Below, piece after piece: positions 15,731 to 24,061 of a stretch of 29,022 bases of DNA. The position numbers and the translations under genes were made by a program. Every line of letters begins with the position of its first letter. Position 1 is the stretch's first letter. The DNA lies in the NCBI GenBank assembly GCA_964427535.1, contig CAYRVF010000071.1:1-29022 (forward strand). Direction: 5' to 3'. The notes under the pieces were generated by a model. It was not told the origin of the DNA. It saw nothing but the letters and a program-made list of their open reading frames with translations, and did no database searches. The DNA is from CAYRVF01 sp964427535. Lineage in GTDB: Bacteria; Chloroflexota; Ktedonobacteria; Ktedonobacterales; JADMIN01.

Positions 15731-16154
15731 ACGGCGAAGGTGGCCACGCCGGGTAACTGGGCGCCGTTCTCCGCCACCACCTGCCTGCCTCGCAGCCCTT
15801 CCCTGAGAAGGAAGGGATAGAGGGAGAAGTTCGGCACACCACCGGTACTCTGCTATTACTCGCAATACCTTCTCGGCGCTCGTTCGTTACATGGCATAGG
15901 GACGAGCAGGCACTACACAGGAATATTCGATCTTCTTGGCTCACTCCTCCTGCTCCGTCGCCTCTATGCGTCTGACCCATCTACATTGACAGGCTGGTTA
16001 CGCAATGTTACGCTCGCGACGATTTCACGGGCGAGCACTGATGTCTAGTTCGCGCCTCGCCAAGCACCCGTCCCGCCGGCACAGCATGCCGACGCGCGGG
16101 CGTGCGGGTTGTGGGGAGGGTGGAGAACGGCTGAAAAAGGAGGCGCACTCGATT
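15731..16154. other. Divergent intergenic region
   Basis: About 0.4 kb between the RNase D-like promoter and the start of the Ig-like surface protein. It contains the palindrome CCCTTCC-N7-GGAAGGG (15796-15816), a member of the dispersed repeats. A plausible plus-strand promoter is TTGACA (15986-15991), 17 bases, TACGCT (16009-16014). No gene is supported. Confidence 0.5.
15796..15816. repeat. CCCTTCC palindromic dispersed repeat
   Basis: Perfect 7-bp arms CCCTTCC (15796-15802) and GGAAGGG (15810-15816) with a 7-base loop. Related in sequence to the repeats at 22028 and 24133. Confidence 0.55.
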
Positions 16155-17315
16155 ATGGTACGAGATGCACGCGCGGTTCCTCCGCGTGGACGAGTTGAGG
16201 GGAGGCGCCGCCACGCGGGCATGGCGTTGCTCCTGCCGCTGCTGATGCTCGTGGCGGCTGTCTTCGCGCCGAGCACAGTCTTCGCGTCCGGCGCGGGACC
16301 TGGCATTACGATCTCGCCAAACTCCGGCCCCGTCGGCACGCATGTCACGGTTCACGGCAATGATTTCACGTCCGGCGACAATGTCCAGATTGGCTATTCA
16401 GCGGGCGACTGCTCGACGGGCGTCATCTTCATTCAAGGCGCGACGGGCTCGGCTGGCGGCGACGGCACGTTTGCGATTGGCTTCGTCTGGCCACAGACAG
16501 GCACAGGTACCTATGCCATCTGTGTGAAAGACACTACCAACGGCAACACCTACACCGGCAGCAACTCGTTCCAGGTGCTCAGCCCGAACCCGCCGAGCAT
16601 CCAGGTCGATAGCTCGGTCAAAGCGGGCCAGCCTGTCACGGTGAAGGGCTCCAACTTCCTGCCAGGCGGCGGCACCGTCGAGGTGACGTATGGCCCGCAG
16701 GGTGGCGCTGCCTGCGACACGTCCGCGGGCACGGCCACCGTTGGGTCGGATGGCTCCTTCACAGTGACGTTCAACGCGCCGTATGAGACGAAGGACACGA
16801 CCATCGGCATCTCGGCGGTCGAGCCACAGGGCACCTGCGGCAAGTCGCCGGATCTGCAGGCCACCGCCCAGACCCAGGTGCTCGCTCCTGTCGCGGCCGC
16901 GACGCCGACAGCCGTGCCCACGACGGCCCCAACGGTCGCGCCGACCGTCACGCCGCCGGTGAACCCGATCTTCCCGCCGAGCGGCCCGTTCATCGTGGTG
17001 TACTGCCTTGTCGGCCTGCTGCTGTTGTTGCTCCTGCTGCTGTTGCTGCTCTTCCTCTTCCGCCGCCGCAAGAAGGATGAGCCAGTGACCATCCAGGAGG
17101 AGGATAAGGTCACGGTCAACGCGGCGGGCGTCGCCGGTGGTGGCGCGGCTGGCAACGCCGTCGTCCAGCGCGACATCTACGCCGTCGATCCCAAGACGCA
17201 GCGCCGAGTACCGATCGCCGAGGAAGTAACGACCATCCAGGAGGAGATCGTCGAAGATCCCCGGTACCCGCAAGGTGGCCAGCCCGGTCAGCCGCCATAT
17301 TCCAGCGGTCGCTAG
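16155..17315 (+). CDS. Type I membrane/surface protein with two Ig-like (IPT/TIG-like) domains
   Basis: A 386-residue protein. A basic N-region and hydrophobic core (about 23-40) form a signal peptide with likely cleavage after VFA (residue 44). Two beta-rich modules follow at about 50-142 and 147-242. Both open with a TIG-like pattern (ITISPNSGPVGTHVTVHGND; IQVDSSVKAGQPVTVKGSNF), and each carries a Cys pair. A Pro/Thr/Val stalk (243-275), a Leu-rich transmembrane helix (276-301) with RRRKK stop-transfer, and a Gly/Ala then Pro/Gln-rich cytoplasmic tail complete it. It is therefore anchored with its Ig-like part outside; the ligand is unknown. The start ATG at 16155 has AAAGGAGG 11 bases upstream, a little far. 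The frame is open from 16005. Confidence 0.75.
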   Translation: MVRDARAVPPRGRVEGRRRHAGMALLLPLLMLVAAVFAPSTVFASGAGPGITISPNSGPVGTHVTVHGNDFTSGDNVQIGYSAGDCSTGVIFIQGATGSAGGDGTFAIGFVWPQTGTGTYAICVKDTTNGNTYTGSNSFQVLSPNPPSIQVDSSVKAGQPVTVKGSNFLPGGGTVEVTYGPQGGAACDTSAGTATVGSDGSFTVTFNAPYETKDTTIGISAVEPQGTCGKSPDLQATAQTQVLAPVAAATPTAVPTTAPTVAPTVTPPVNPIFPPSGPFIVVYCLVGLLLLLLLLLLLLFLFRRRKKDEPVTIQEEDKVTVNAAGVAGGGAAGNAVVQRDIYAVDPKTQRRVPIAEEVTTIQEEIVEDPRYPQGGQPGQPPYSSGR

Positions 17316-17324
17316 CCATTCAGC

Positions 17325-17379
17325 CCTTCCCCCGCCCCCTTGCCGCGCTCTTCGGAGTAGGCGAGGGGGCGCTTGTGTG
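17325..17379. repeat. Left copy of 55-nt sequence flanking the assembly gap
   Basis: Identical to 17480-17534. It includes the terminator hairpin of the preceding gene. Exact identity up to both edges of the N run suggests unmerged overlapping contig ends rather than a biological repeat. Confidence 0.95.
17334..17370 (+). terminator. Hairpin terminator of the Ig-like surface protein gene
   Basis: GCCCCCTTGCC (17334-17344) pairs with GGCGAGGGGGC (17360-17370), 11 bp with one G-U pair, followed by GCTTGTGTG. It lies 18 bases after the stop codon. A second copy sits at 17489-17525 in the duplicated flank. Confidence 0.65.
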
Positions 17380-17479
17380 NNNNNNNNNNNNNNNNNNNNN
17401 NNNNNNNNNNNNNNNNNNNNNNNNNNNNNNNNNNNNNNNNNNNNNNNNNNNNNNNNNNNNNNNNNNNNNNNNNNNNNNN
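17380..17479. other. Assembly gap of 100 N
   Basis: Exactly 100 unknown bases, flanked by two identical 55-nt segments, so the true gap may be of zero length. Confidence 0.99.
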
Positions 17480-17534
17480 CCTTCCCCCGCCCCCTTGCCG
17501 CGCTCTTCGGAGTAGGCGAGGGGGCGCTTGTGTG
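17480..17534. repeat. Right copy of 55-nt sequence flanking the assembly gap
   Basis: Base-for-base identical to 17325-17379. Confidence 0.95.
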
Positions 17535-17557
17535 CCGGTGCCATCCTCCTACAGGCA

Positions 17558-17587
17558 GCGACACGAGCGCCCTTTCGCGCGTATAGT
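17558..17587 (+). promoter_or_regulatory. Possible promoter of the large membrane protein gene
   Basis: GCGACA (17558-17563), 18-base spacer, TATAGT (17582-17587), about 70 bases before the chosen ATG. The -35 box is weak. Confidence 0.45.
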
Positions 17588-17658
17588 AGTGAGGTTGCGA
17601 GGGCGACATAGGAGTGGTGGGTGGCACCGCACGTCACGCATGGGCATGGAGCGCGCGT

Positions 17659-19566
17659 ATGATGCTTCTTTGGTACGCCGGAGTTGGGGCAACGGTCGTC
17701 GTGGCGCTGCTGGTCGCACTGGTCTATCTGACCGCTGGCAAGCATACACCTGACGCTCGCACACTCATGCGCTGGGCGGCGGGACTGTGGGTCTTCAACC
17801 TGCTGCTGGATGTACTCATCCTCTATTTCGCCCACCCGGCGTTCACTGGCCCCTACGGCGGATGGCAATGGCTGCTCTGGCCCATCTTCGCCACTGGATT
17901 GCTCGCGTTCTTCGGCGGCGGCGTCCGCTGGATCAAGAACGCGCTCGACGCCTTCACGCTCGCGATGAATCGCCCTGCGGCACCCGTGCCGAGCGCGTCC
18001 GCTGCCGTTGCCGAGCCGCGCACGACCCATCCCTGGCGTTCGGCCGTCCGCGGACCGCGCTCGGGCCGGGCCGCCGGGACGGCGATGCTCGCCCTCGTGC
18101 TCGTTATCGCCACGCTCGTCAACGGCCTGATCACCGTCAGCACGACCTGGTTCAGCGACAACGCCAACGCGCTTGCGGGGCTCTCGCACATCGTCGTCGA
18201 GCCGAAGACACAATCCCTGCCAACGACCTCCGTCGATTCGCTCGAATTGGTCACGAGGGGCATCGCCGCAAACCTCGGTGCGCAGGCGCTGCTGGCGGAC
18301 GGGCAGCCGCTCGGCGAAACGTACCACGCCGACGCGGGTTCGTACACCTTGCAGTCAGTCGCCGGTCATCTCTACTGGATCGCCCCGCTCGTCAACAACA
18401 ACGTCTTCGCCAACGCGGGCCAATGGACGAGCCCCGGTTACATCGTGGTCGACGCTCAAGACCCGACCGTCCCACCGCGCATCCGCACCGGCTATGCTCT
18501 GCGCTACCTGCCTCTGGGCGTGCTGAACCACGAGCTCGTCCGCCATACCTATCTCAGCGGGTATACCGACGGCAATCTCGACGAAGTCATCTTTCTCGTC
18601 GACGATCAGTGGCACCCCTATTTCAGCGTCTCCGAGATGCGGCCGACGCGTGGCTTTTCCGGCGAGACGCTTGCCCGCGAGCTGCTGGTGAACCCTCAGA
18701 CGGGCGCGATCACCAGCTACGCTCCCACGCAGGTGCCGGCCTGGGTCGATCGTGTGCTCCCCGGTGGCCAGGTCGGCACCTACCTGACCTGGTGGGGCGC
18801 GGGCACTACCGCAACCGCGGCTGGGCTAGTGCCGGCGCGGCCGATTGTGCCGTACAATACCGTGCCGCAGTTGCTCTACAACACGCCAGCCACGGCCACA
18901 TGGCTCTCCATCATGACGCCGAAGGTCTCGCTCCCGGCGAATCCGAGCCAGCAGGAGCGGGCAAGCACTCCGGCACTGGGCGTGATGCTCTATGACACCC
19001 GCCAAATGACCGGACAGTACTACCCGATGACGGGGCTGAGTGTGCCCGACGCGGCGGCGCTGGCGATGGCGGAGAGTCCTCAGAACCCACTCTCGCTGAA
19101 CGTCTCGTTGGTGCAATTGTGTGAGATCTTTGGCGAGCCGACATACGTGGCGACGCTCACCCAGACCGCGCAGTACGGTGACAGCTTCGAGGGGGTGGCC
19201 CTCGTCGACGCCCTCCACGTGAACAAGATGAACGCCATCCTGCGGCCGACAAAGGATGAGGCGCTGGCCGCCTACGCGCAGTGGCTCGTCGCGCATGGCG
19301 CCACGTCAGGCGTACCGAGCGGCAAGCCGACGCGTGTGACCGGCACGTTGACGCGCGTGGCACCAGCCACGGAGAACGGCTCGACCGTCTACTACCTCAC
19401 GCTCGCCGGTGGGTCCGAGATCTACCGTGCGTCGGTCTCGCTCAGCCCGCAACTGCCGCTCACCCGGCCCGGCGACCGCATCGAGGCGAGCTACCTCGAC
19501 ATCGGCCTCAGCACCGTTACCTTGACCTCGTTCGACGATCTGAGCCTGACGCAGGATACTCCGTGA
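17659..19566 (+). CDS. Large membrane protein of unknown function with extracytoplasmic domain
   Basis: A 635-residue protein with four membrane spans (about 4-26, 40-58, 69-88 and 142-162). These are separated by a Pro/Ala/Arg-rich cytoplasmic linker (104-140), then a soluble region of about 470 residues. The soluble part includes LLVNPQTGAITSYAPTQVPA followed by WVDRVLPGG, and a later segment with PVDA-like beta strands; it ends in a small beta-rich module (TRVTGTLTRVAPATENGSTV). No catalytic motif was identified. Topology suggests the large domain faces outside. The ATG at 17659 is chosen because GGAG lies seven bases upstream and the first span starts at once. A GTG at 17614 would add 15 residues. 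I do not recognise the family. Confidence 0.75.
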   Translation: MMLLWYAGVGATVVVALLVALVYLTAGKHTPDARTLMRWAAGLWVFNLLLDVLILYFAHPAFTGPYGGWQWLLWPIFATGLLAFFGGGVRWIKNALDAFTLAMNRPAAPVPSASAAVAEPRTTHPWRSAVRGPRSGRAAGTAMLALVLVIATLVNGLITVSTTWFSDNANALAGLSHIVVEPKTQSLPTTSVDSLELVTRGIAANLGAQALLADGQPLGETYHADAGSYTLQSVAGHLYWIAPLVNNNVFANAGQWTSPGYIVVDAQDPTVPPRIRTGYALRYLPLGVLNHELVRHTYLSGYTDGNLDEVIFLVDDQWHPYFSVSEMRPTRGFSGETLARELLVNPQTGAITSYAPTQVPAWVDRVLPGGQVGTYLTWWGAGTTATAAGLVPARPIVPYNTVPQLLYNTPATATWLSIMTPKVSLPANPSQQERASTPALGVMLYDTRQMTGQYYPMTGLSVPDAAALAMAESPQNPLSLNVSLVQLCEIFGEPTYVATLTQTAQYGDSFEGVALVDALHVNKMNAILRPTKDEALAAYAQWLVAHGATSGVPSGKPTRVTGTLTRVAPATENGSTVYYLTLAGGSEIYRASVSLSPQLPLTRPGDRIEASYLDIGLSTVTLTSFDDLSLTQDTP

Positions 19567-19573
19567 GTGGGCC

Positions 19574-19602
19574 GTACGTCTTGGTGAGAGTCGGTGACGT
19601 AC
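19574..19602 (+). terminator. Weak inverted repeat after the large membrane protein gene
   Basis: GTACGTC (19574-19580) and GACGTAC (19596-19602), 7 bp with a 15-base loop and no T-run. It lies eight bases after the stop; possibly a terminator or operator. Confidence 0.35.
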
Positions 19603-20035
19603 GTACAACTGAACCTGAGGCCGATTGCGGCGTCGGCGCGCACGTCATATGCTACTATGAGTCATGCTCGCCAGTCTGGTCAGTGGGCCGCGGCAGCGCC
19701 GGCGACATGGCGGCTTGCTGGCGGCCGCCTGTTCCGCTCGACAGCGGGAAGTCCCTCCGGACACATCGCCCTTCCCATGTCAGGGTTCACTCGTTGAGGC
19801 AATACATCTCCATGAGTGCCGCGCTCGGGACCTCCCTTATGCGAGCCGCTGACAGCTTCCCTACCAGACTCCGAACCCTAGACGCCGCTCGGTACGAGAC
19901 GGCGAGTGCCTGAGCAACGGCGCCCAGGTGGAGGAAATTGGCACAACGGGACGTGCCTCCGCCCAAGTCGTATCCCGTGAGATACGGCGAGAGGTGGAGG
20001 CGTTTTCGTTCCACACACGGCACGGAGAGACAGAC
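19603..20035 (+). promoter_or_regulatory. argC leader region
   Basis: About 430 bases without a supported gene. A possible promoter is TTGCGG (19625-19630), 18 bases, TATGCT (19649-19654). That would leave a leader of nearly 400 bases. Within it are hairpins such as CGTATC-CCGTGA-GATACG (about 19967-19985) and CGCCG...CGGCG near 19890-19910. I looked for a T-box and could not align its conserved core. Control of argC by this leader is possible but unproven. Confidence 0.35.
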
Positions 20036-21061
20036 ATGCAGGCTGAGCGCATCCCCGCGGCGGTGGTCGCCGCGACCGGCTATGGCGGCGTCGAGCTCGT
20101 GCGACTTTTGCGCCATCATCCACGGTTCGAGCTCGTCGAGGTGACGGCGCGGGCCGAGACAGGCAAGCCGCTCGACGCCGTCTTCCCGCATCTTCCGGGG
20201 ACAGACCTCACCTTCACCGAGCGGGTGGAGCGTGCGGAGGTGGTTTTCCTCGGGCTGCCGGACGACGCCTCTGCCGAGCTCACGCCGCGTCTGCTCGCCG
20301 AGGGGCGGCGTGTCGTAGATCTATCTGCCGCATTCCGGCTACGGGCGCCCGCGCTCTATCCGCGCTGGTACGGCTATGAGCATCCTACGCCCTCACTGCT
20401 TGAGGAGGCCGTCTACGGGCTGACGGAGTGGGCGCGCGAGAGCCTTCCATCGGCGCGGCTCGTCGCCTGCCCAGGCTGCTACCCCACGGCGGCGCTGCTG
20501 GGCATCGGACCCGCACTGGCACGCGGCCTGGTCGAGCCGGACGTGATCGTCGACGCCAAGTCGGGCGTGAGCGGCGCCGGGCGTGCGTTGCGGCTGAATA
20601 CACATTTCAGCGAGGCCAACGAAGACGTGAGCGCCTACGGGCTGACCGGCCACCGCCATACGCCAGAGATGACCCAGGCGCTGATGGACCTGACGGGTGC
20701 CGCGCCACGCTTCACCTTCACGCCCCATCTCATCCCGATGACGCGCGGCATTCTGGCGACATGTTACGCGACACTCCGCTCCGGCGTCTCACCTGATGTG
20801 GTCCGTGACGCGTACGCCGATGCCTACGACGGCGAGCCGTTCGTGCGACTCGCGAGCCAGCCGCCGCACACCAAGTGGACGCTCGGCTCGAATCTCTGCT
20901 TCGTCTACCCGCTGGTCCACGACGAGACACAGCGCCTCGTCGTCGTCAGCGTGATCGATAATCTGGTGAAAGGCGCGGCGGGGCAGGCTATTCAGTGCGC
21001 GAATCTCATGTACGGGCTGCCGGAAGCGAGCGGGCTGCCCATGGAAGGAGTCTATCCCTGA
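20036..21061 (+). CDS. argC: N-acetyl-gamma-glutamyl-phosphate reductase
   Basis: A 341-residue enzyme, the usual length. The N-terminal Rossmann motif is VVAATGYGGVELVRLL (about 10-25). The catalytic cysteine is in LVACPGCYPTAAL (C148), followed by DAKSGVSGAGR, and the substrate-binding GHRHTPEM and FTPHLIPMTRGIL strings are present. It reduces N-acetylglutamyl phosphate to the semialdehyde with NADPH, the third step of arginine synthesis in the cytoplasm. The ATG at 20036 is chosen because GGAGAGA lies just upstream; the frame is open from 19928. The stop codon overlaps the argB start (TGATG), so the two are translationally coupled. Confidence 0.96.
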   Translation: MQAERIPAAVVAATGYGGVELVRLLRHHPRFELVEVTARAETGKPLDAVFPHLPGTDLTFTERVERAEVVFLGLPDDASAELTPRLLAEGRRVVDLSAAFRLRAPALYPRWYGYEHPTPSLLEEAVYGLTEWARESLPSARLVACPGCYPTAALLGIGPALARGLVEPDVIVDAKSGVSGAGRALRLNTHFSEANEDVSAYGLTGHRHTPEMTQALMDLTGAAPRFTFTPHLIPMTRGILATCYATLRSGVSPDVVRDAYADAYDGEPFVRLASQPPHTKWTLGSNLCFVYPLVHDETQRLVVVSVIDNLVKGAAGQAIQCANLMYGLPEASGLPMEGVYP

Positions 21062-21948
21062 TGGCCGAGGGAATGGTCGCGAGCGTTCGAGATCTGGCGG
21101 CTGCGAGCCAGGTGACGCGCCATGAGGTGATCGCGCAGGTGCTCAAAGAGTCGCAGCCCTACATCGAGGCGCTGCGCGGGAAGATCCTCGTCATCAAGCT
21201 TGGCGGCAGCACGCTCGACAATCAGCGCGACGCCCTCGAAGACATCATCTGGCTGCGTAGCCTGGGCGCACACCCGGTGCTCGTACATGGTGGCGGCGCC
21301 GAGATCAACGAGTGGCTCGACCGGCTGGGCATCGCGCCGGTCTTCCAGCGCGGCCTGCGCGTGACCGACGCGACGACTCTCGAAGTCGTGCGGATGGTGC
21401 TGGCGGGCAAGGTGAATGGCGAACTCGTGCGCCTCATCGGCCAGCTGGGCGGGCGTGCCGTCGGCATCTCGGGTGTGGACGGGCAGCTTTTACGCGCCCA
21501 GCACATCGCGGACGACCTCGGCTTCGTCGGCAAGGTCGTCGCCGTCGATCCGGACCCCGTGGTGGCGTTGAGTGGCGCGGGCTACATTCCCGTGATCGCC
21601 CCGCTCGGCTTGGCCGATGACGGCTCCGTGCTCAACATCAACGCCGACGACGCTGCGGCCGATCTCGCGCGTGGCCTGCATGCCGCCAAGCTGCTCTACC
21701 TCAGCGACGTGCCCGGCATCCTCGACGACGACGGGACGCTGCTCTCCGTGTTGAGCGACACCCGCGTGCGCGAGCTCATCGAGTGCGGCACGATTCGCGG
21801 CGGCATGATCCCCAAGACCGAGGCCTCGCTTCGCGCGCTTGAGACCACCGGCAGAGTCCACATCGTCGATGGTCGTGAATCGCATGTGCTCATCCGCGAG
21901 CTGATGACCCACGAAGGCGCTGGCACGATGATCGAGCGGGCACGGTAG
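21061..21948 (+). CDS. argB: Acetylglutamate kinase
   Basis: A 295-residue amino-acid kinase family enzyme. Seen: the phosphate-binding lysine motif VIKLGGSTL, the glycine-rich VLVHGGGAEIN, the substrate segment GLRVTDATTLEVVRMVLAGK, the nucleotide part NINADDAAADLARGL and YLSDVPGIL, and GGMIPK near the C-terminus. It phosphorylates N-acetylglutamate, the step before ArgC. The ATG overlaps the argC stop by one base; AGGAG ten bases upstream serves as ribosome site. About 40 N-terminal residues precede the kinase core, more than in the shortest homologues. The arginine-sensing N-terminal helix of feedback-inhibited forms could lie here, but I cannot confirm it. No further arg genes follow. Confidence 0.95.
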   Translation: MAEGMVASVRDLAAASQVTRHEVIAQVLKESQPYIEALRGKILVIKLGGSTLDNQRDALEDIIWLRSLGAHPVLVHGGGAEINEWLDRLGIAPVFQRGLRVTDATTLEVVRMVLAGKVNGELVRLIGQLGGRAVGISGVDGQLLRAQHIADDLGFVGKVVAVDPDPVVALSGAGYIPVIAPLGLADDGSVLNINADDAAADLARGLHAAKLLYLSDVPGILDDDGTLLSVLSDTRVRELIECGTIRGGMIPKTEASLRALETTGRVHIVDGRESHVLIRELMTHEGAGTMIERAR

Positions 21949-22027
21949 CCGAGGGGTTGGGGTGAGGCTCCTGCATCCTCGACGCACGCCATCACACCCC
22001 CCTTGGACACACGCCCTCAAATAGCGG

Positions 22028-22066
22028 CCCCTTCCCTCAAGGGAAGGGGGTTGGGGGTGAGGTTCT
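22028..22066. repeat. Dispersed palindromic repeat, copy 1
   Basis: A 39-nt unit: CCCCTTCCC-TCAA-GGGAAGGGG hairpin followed by GTTGGGGGTGAGGTTCT. It matches 24133-24171 with a single base difference. It lies between the converging argB and amidohydrolase genes and may help terminate both. A degenerate relative (GGGGTTGGGGTGAGGCTC) is at about 21953-21972. Confidence 0.85.
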
Positions 22067-22095
22067 ATCGTGGCAGGGGTGAGGTGCCCAGGCGC

Positions 22096-22977
22096 CTACC
22101 GTCCGCTAAACATCATGCCAGCAACCGCCGTGTGGGCGAGCAGCTTCTGTCCGGTCCGCCAGAGCACATTCTCGCGCGCCTCCTGGCTCCAGCCTTCCAG
22201 CTTGTCGAACTCGGCGAGCCAGCGGTCGGGGGGAATAAAGGGGTAGTCGGAGCCGAAGAGGAACTTGCCGTTGAGGCGTCCGCGCGCCTCTTGCAGCAGC
22301 GCGGGGGGAATGTACTTCGGCGACCAGCCCGAGAGGTCGTTGTAGACGTTGGGCTTGTGCTGCACGATGGCGATCATCTCTTGCTCCCACGGCCAGGAGG
22401 GGTGCGCGCCGATGATCGTCAGGTCGGGCACGTCTACGGCGAGGCTGTCGAGATAGATGGGACGCGTGTAGTCGAGCTTGACGCCGCCACCGCCGCGCAT
22501 GTTCGCGCCCAGGCCCGATGTGCCGGTGTGGAACAGCGCCGGTACGCCCAGCTCGGCCACCCGCTGGAAGAGCGGCGTGAAGCGGCTGTCGTTCGGATAG
22601 AACGCCTGGATGCCGGGGTGAAACTTCATTCCCGAGAGCCCCAGCTCGCGCACGGCGCGCTCCGCCTCGACGATCGCCGCGTCGCCTTTATGCGGATCGA
22701 CACTGGCGAAGCCGACGAACTGCTGGGGATAGCGCCCCACGATATCGGCGACGGTCTCGTTGCGCAGGGGTTTCTGGCCCGTCGCGGTCTCGGCGTCCCA
22801 TGCCAGCAGCACACCGACGATATCCTGCTCGGCATAGTAGTCGGCGATCTCCTCGATGTCGCGCAGCTTCACCTCACGACGGAAGAACTGCTCCGCCGCG
22901 GCGCGATATTGCCCGATCGCGACATCCATGAACTCGGTGATCGGCAGATGCACGTGGAAGTCGATCGCGCGCGGCAT
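22096..22977 (-). CDS. Amidohydrolase family 2 protein (ACMSD-like metal-dependent hydrolase)
   Basis: A 293-residue TIM-barrel enzyme of the Amidohydrolase_2 group. Metal and catalytic residues are visible: DFHVHLP (H8, H10), LFHTGTSG (H150), IGAHPSWPW (H192) and FLFGSDYPFIPP (D244). The string LSGMKFHPGIQAFYPND matches the substrate-side loop of this group. Relatives decarboxylate or hydrolyse aromatic acids such as 2-amino-3-carboxymuconate semialdehyde or o-dihydroxybenzoates; the actual substrate here is unknown. The start is ATG at 22977 because GAGAGGAG is just upstream; a longer frame to 23040 overlaps the promoter. It is transcribed alone on the minus strand. Confidence 0.88.
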   Translation of the reverse strand: MPRAIDFHVHLPITEFMDVAIGQYRAAAEQFFRREVKLRDIEEIADYYAEQDIVGVLLAWDAETATGQKPLRNETVADIVGRYPQQFVGFASVDPHKGDAAIVEAERAVRELGLSGMKFHPGIQAFYPNDSRFTPLFQRVAELGVPALFHTGTSGLGANMRGGGGVKLDYTRPIYLDSLAVDVPDLTIIGAHPSWPWEQEMIAIVQHKPNVYNDLSGWSPKYIPPALLQEARGRLNGKFLFGSDYPFIPPDRWLAEFDKLEGWSQEARENVLWRTGQKLLAHTAVAGMMFSGR

Positions 22978-23020
22978 GCTTATGCTCTCCTCTCGATCCT
23001 GGCACTGATAGTTGGTTCCA

Positions 23021-23048
23021 AGTATACCCGAGTGGAGCACGCCGTCAG
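23021..23048 (-). promoter_or_regulatory. Promoter of the amidohydrolase gene
   Basis: On the minus strand CTGACG (23048-23043), 16-base spacer, TATACT (23026-23021), giving a leader of about 40 bases. The -10 box matches those of other genes in the window. Confidence 0.6.
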
Positions 23049-23091
23049 CGACCGCGCGACATGCTCCGGCTGGGTGGAAGCGGCGCGAATG

Positions 23092-23895
23092 CTACTGTTG
23101 CTCGTCCGTGCCGTGCGGACTCTCAAGGTGCAGCTCCAGACCGATCTGGGCGAGGAGCTGGCCGCGGAAGTTGAAGACCGCGGCCCCCGACTGTCGTACG
23201 TCCGTCCCACCAGCGCCGATCCAGCGAATGGTGTAGCGCGCCACCAGGCCATGTGGCAACGCGGAGATGTCGATGTCCTCGAAACGCACGGCGGGGAAAT
23301 CGGCATGCCGGCGGACGACGTACGTGAGGTAGGACTGGCGGCTCGACAGTCTGACCGGCGCATTCTGCCATCGGGGCGCCACATAGTGGAGATCAGGCGC
23401 GCACAGCCGCTCGATCGCGGCGCTATCGGCGACAGACAAAGCCGCGAAGTAGGCGCGCACCGTGGCGGCCTGTTCCTCCTGTTCGGGTGTCAGTGGCGCT
23501 CGCAGCGCGCTGGCGACCGACGCGACCAGCACGTCGATATCAAACGGCTTGTGGACGACGAACGCCATGCCCCGCGCTACGGCCTCCCGTGGGCTGACCT
23601 GCCATGCCGTCACTACGCCCACCAGCGTCCCGTTCGCGGCTTGCAGCAACGCTACGGCGGACGCGAGACGATCCTGCCCGTCCGGGCCATACGGTGGGAA
23701 CAGGTCCGTGAGAATCAGCGCAAATGTATCTGTCTGGAGCCGTGAGAGCGCCGCGGCGGGCGAGTAGACCGCATCCACCTCATAGCCCTGCTCGACGAGC
23801 AGGGCCACAATCGCTTCGCGAATGTCCGGATCTTCCTCCACAAGCAGCAGCGGTCGCGCCACGCCGTTCGCCTCGGATTGTCGCTGTGTGGACAT
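23092..23895 (-). CDS. Response-regulator receiver domain fused to a SnoaL/NTF2-like domain
   Basis: A 267-residue cytoplasmic protein. Residues about 14-132 form a CheY-like receiver: acidic cluster LLLVEEDPDI (E20, E21, D22), phosphorylation site ALILTDLFPP (D64), switch GVVTAW (T96) and VVHKPFDI (K116). From about 142 to 255 there is an NTF2/SnoaL-like alpha+beta domain (VRAYFAALSVADSAAIERLC, DLHYVAPRW, VARYTIRWIG, FRGQLLAQIGLELH). No DNA-binding output is present, so the pocket-like NTF2 domain is the candidate output or ligand sensor. The ATG at 23895 has GGGAGG seven bases upstream. No histidine kinase gene is adjacent. Promoter about 100 bases upstream. Confidence 0.85.
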   Translation of the reverse strand: MSTQRQSEANGVARPLLLVEEDPDIREAIVALLVEQGYEVDAVYSPAAALSRLQTDTFALILTDLFPPYGPDGQDRLASAVALLQAANGTLVGVVTAWQVSPREAVARGMAFVVHKPFDIDVLVASVASALRAPLTPEQEEQAATVRAYFAALSVADSAAIERLCAPDLHYVAPRWQNAPVRLSSRQSYLTYVVRRHADFPAVRFEDIDISALPHGLVARYTIRWIGAGGTDVRQSGAAVFNFRGQLLAQIGLELHLESPHGTDEQQ

Positions 23896-23991
23896 GGCAC
23901 GCCTCCCACAGTGGCAGATGCGGAGACAGAGTGGTCATCTGCAGAGGATGGAGGACACGAGGAGGACAACCAGGGGAAGAGGTACAGTCGT

Positions 23992-24019
23992 AGTATACAC
24001 CAGATGAGCGTGCGCGCAA
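23992..24019 (-). promoter_or_regulatory. Promoter of the receiver-SnoaL gene
   Basis: On the minus strand TTGCGC (24019-24014), 16-base spacer, TATACT (23997-23992). The leader is about 90 bases. Confidence 0.55.
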
Positions 24020-24061
24020 GCCGCAAGCGGGGCGACCCGCACGGGGCCTCATCCGCCAGCG

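Noticed and set aside
19281..19913. 210-residue plus-strand frame overlapping the end of the large membrane protein gene
   Set aside because: Mostly inside the other gene in another frame, with Arg-rich composition typical of shadows.
19800..20035. Possible T-box riboswitch before argC, suggested by GGTGG and hairpins
   Set aside because: The conserved T-box core (like GGTGGNACCGCG) and Stem I landmarks could not be aligned.
22003..23745. 580-residue plus-strand frame
   Set aside because: Runs antisense across two well-supported minus-strand genes (amidohydrolase and receiver-SnoaL) and their promoter.
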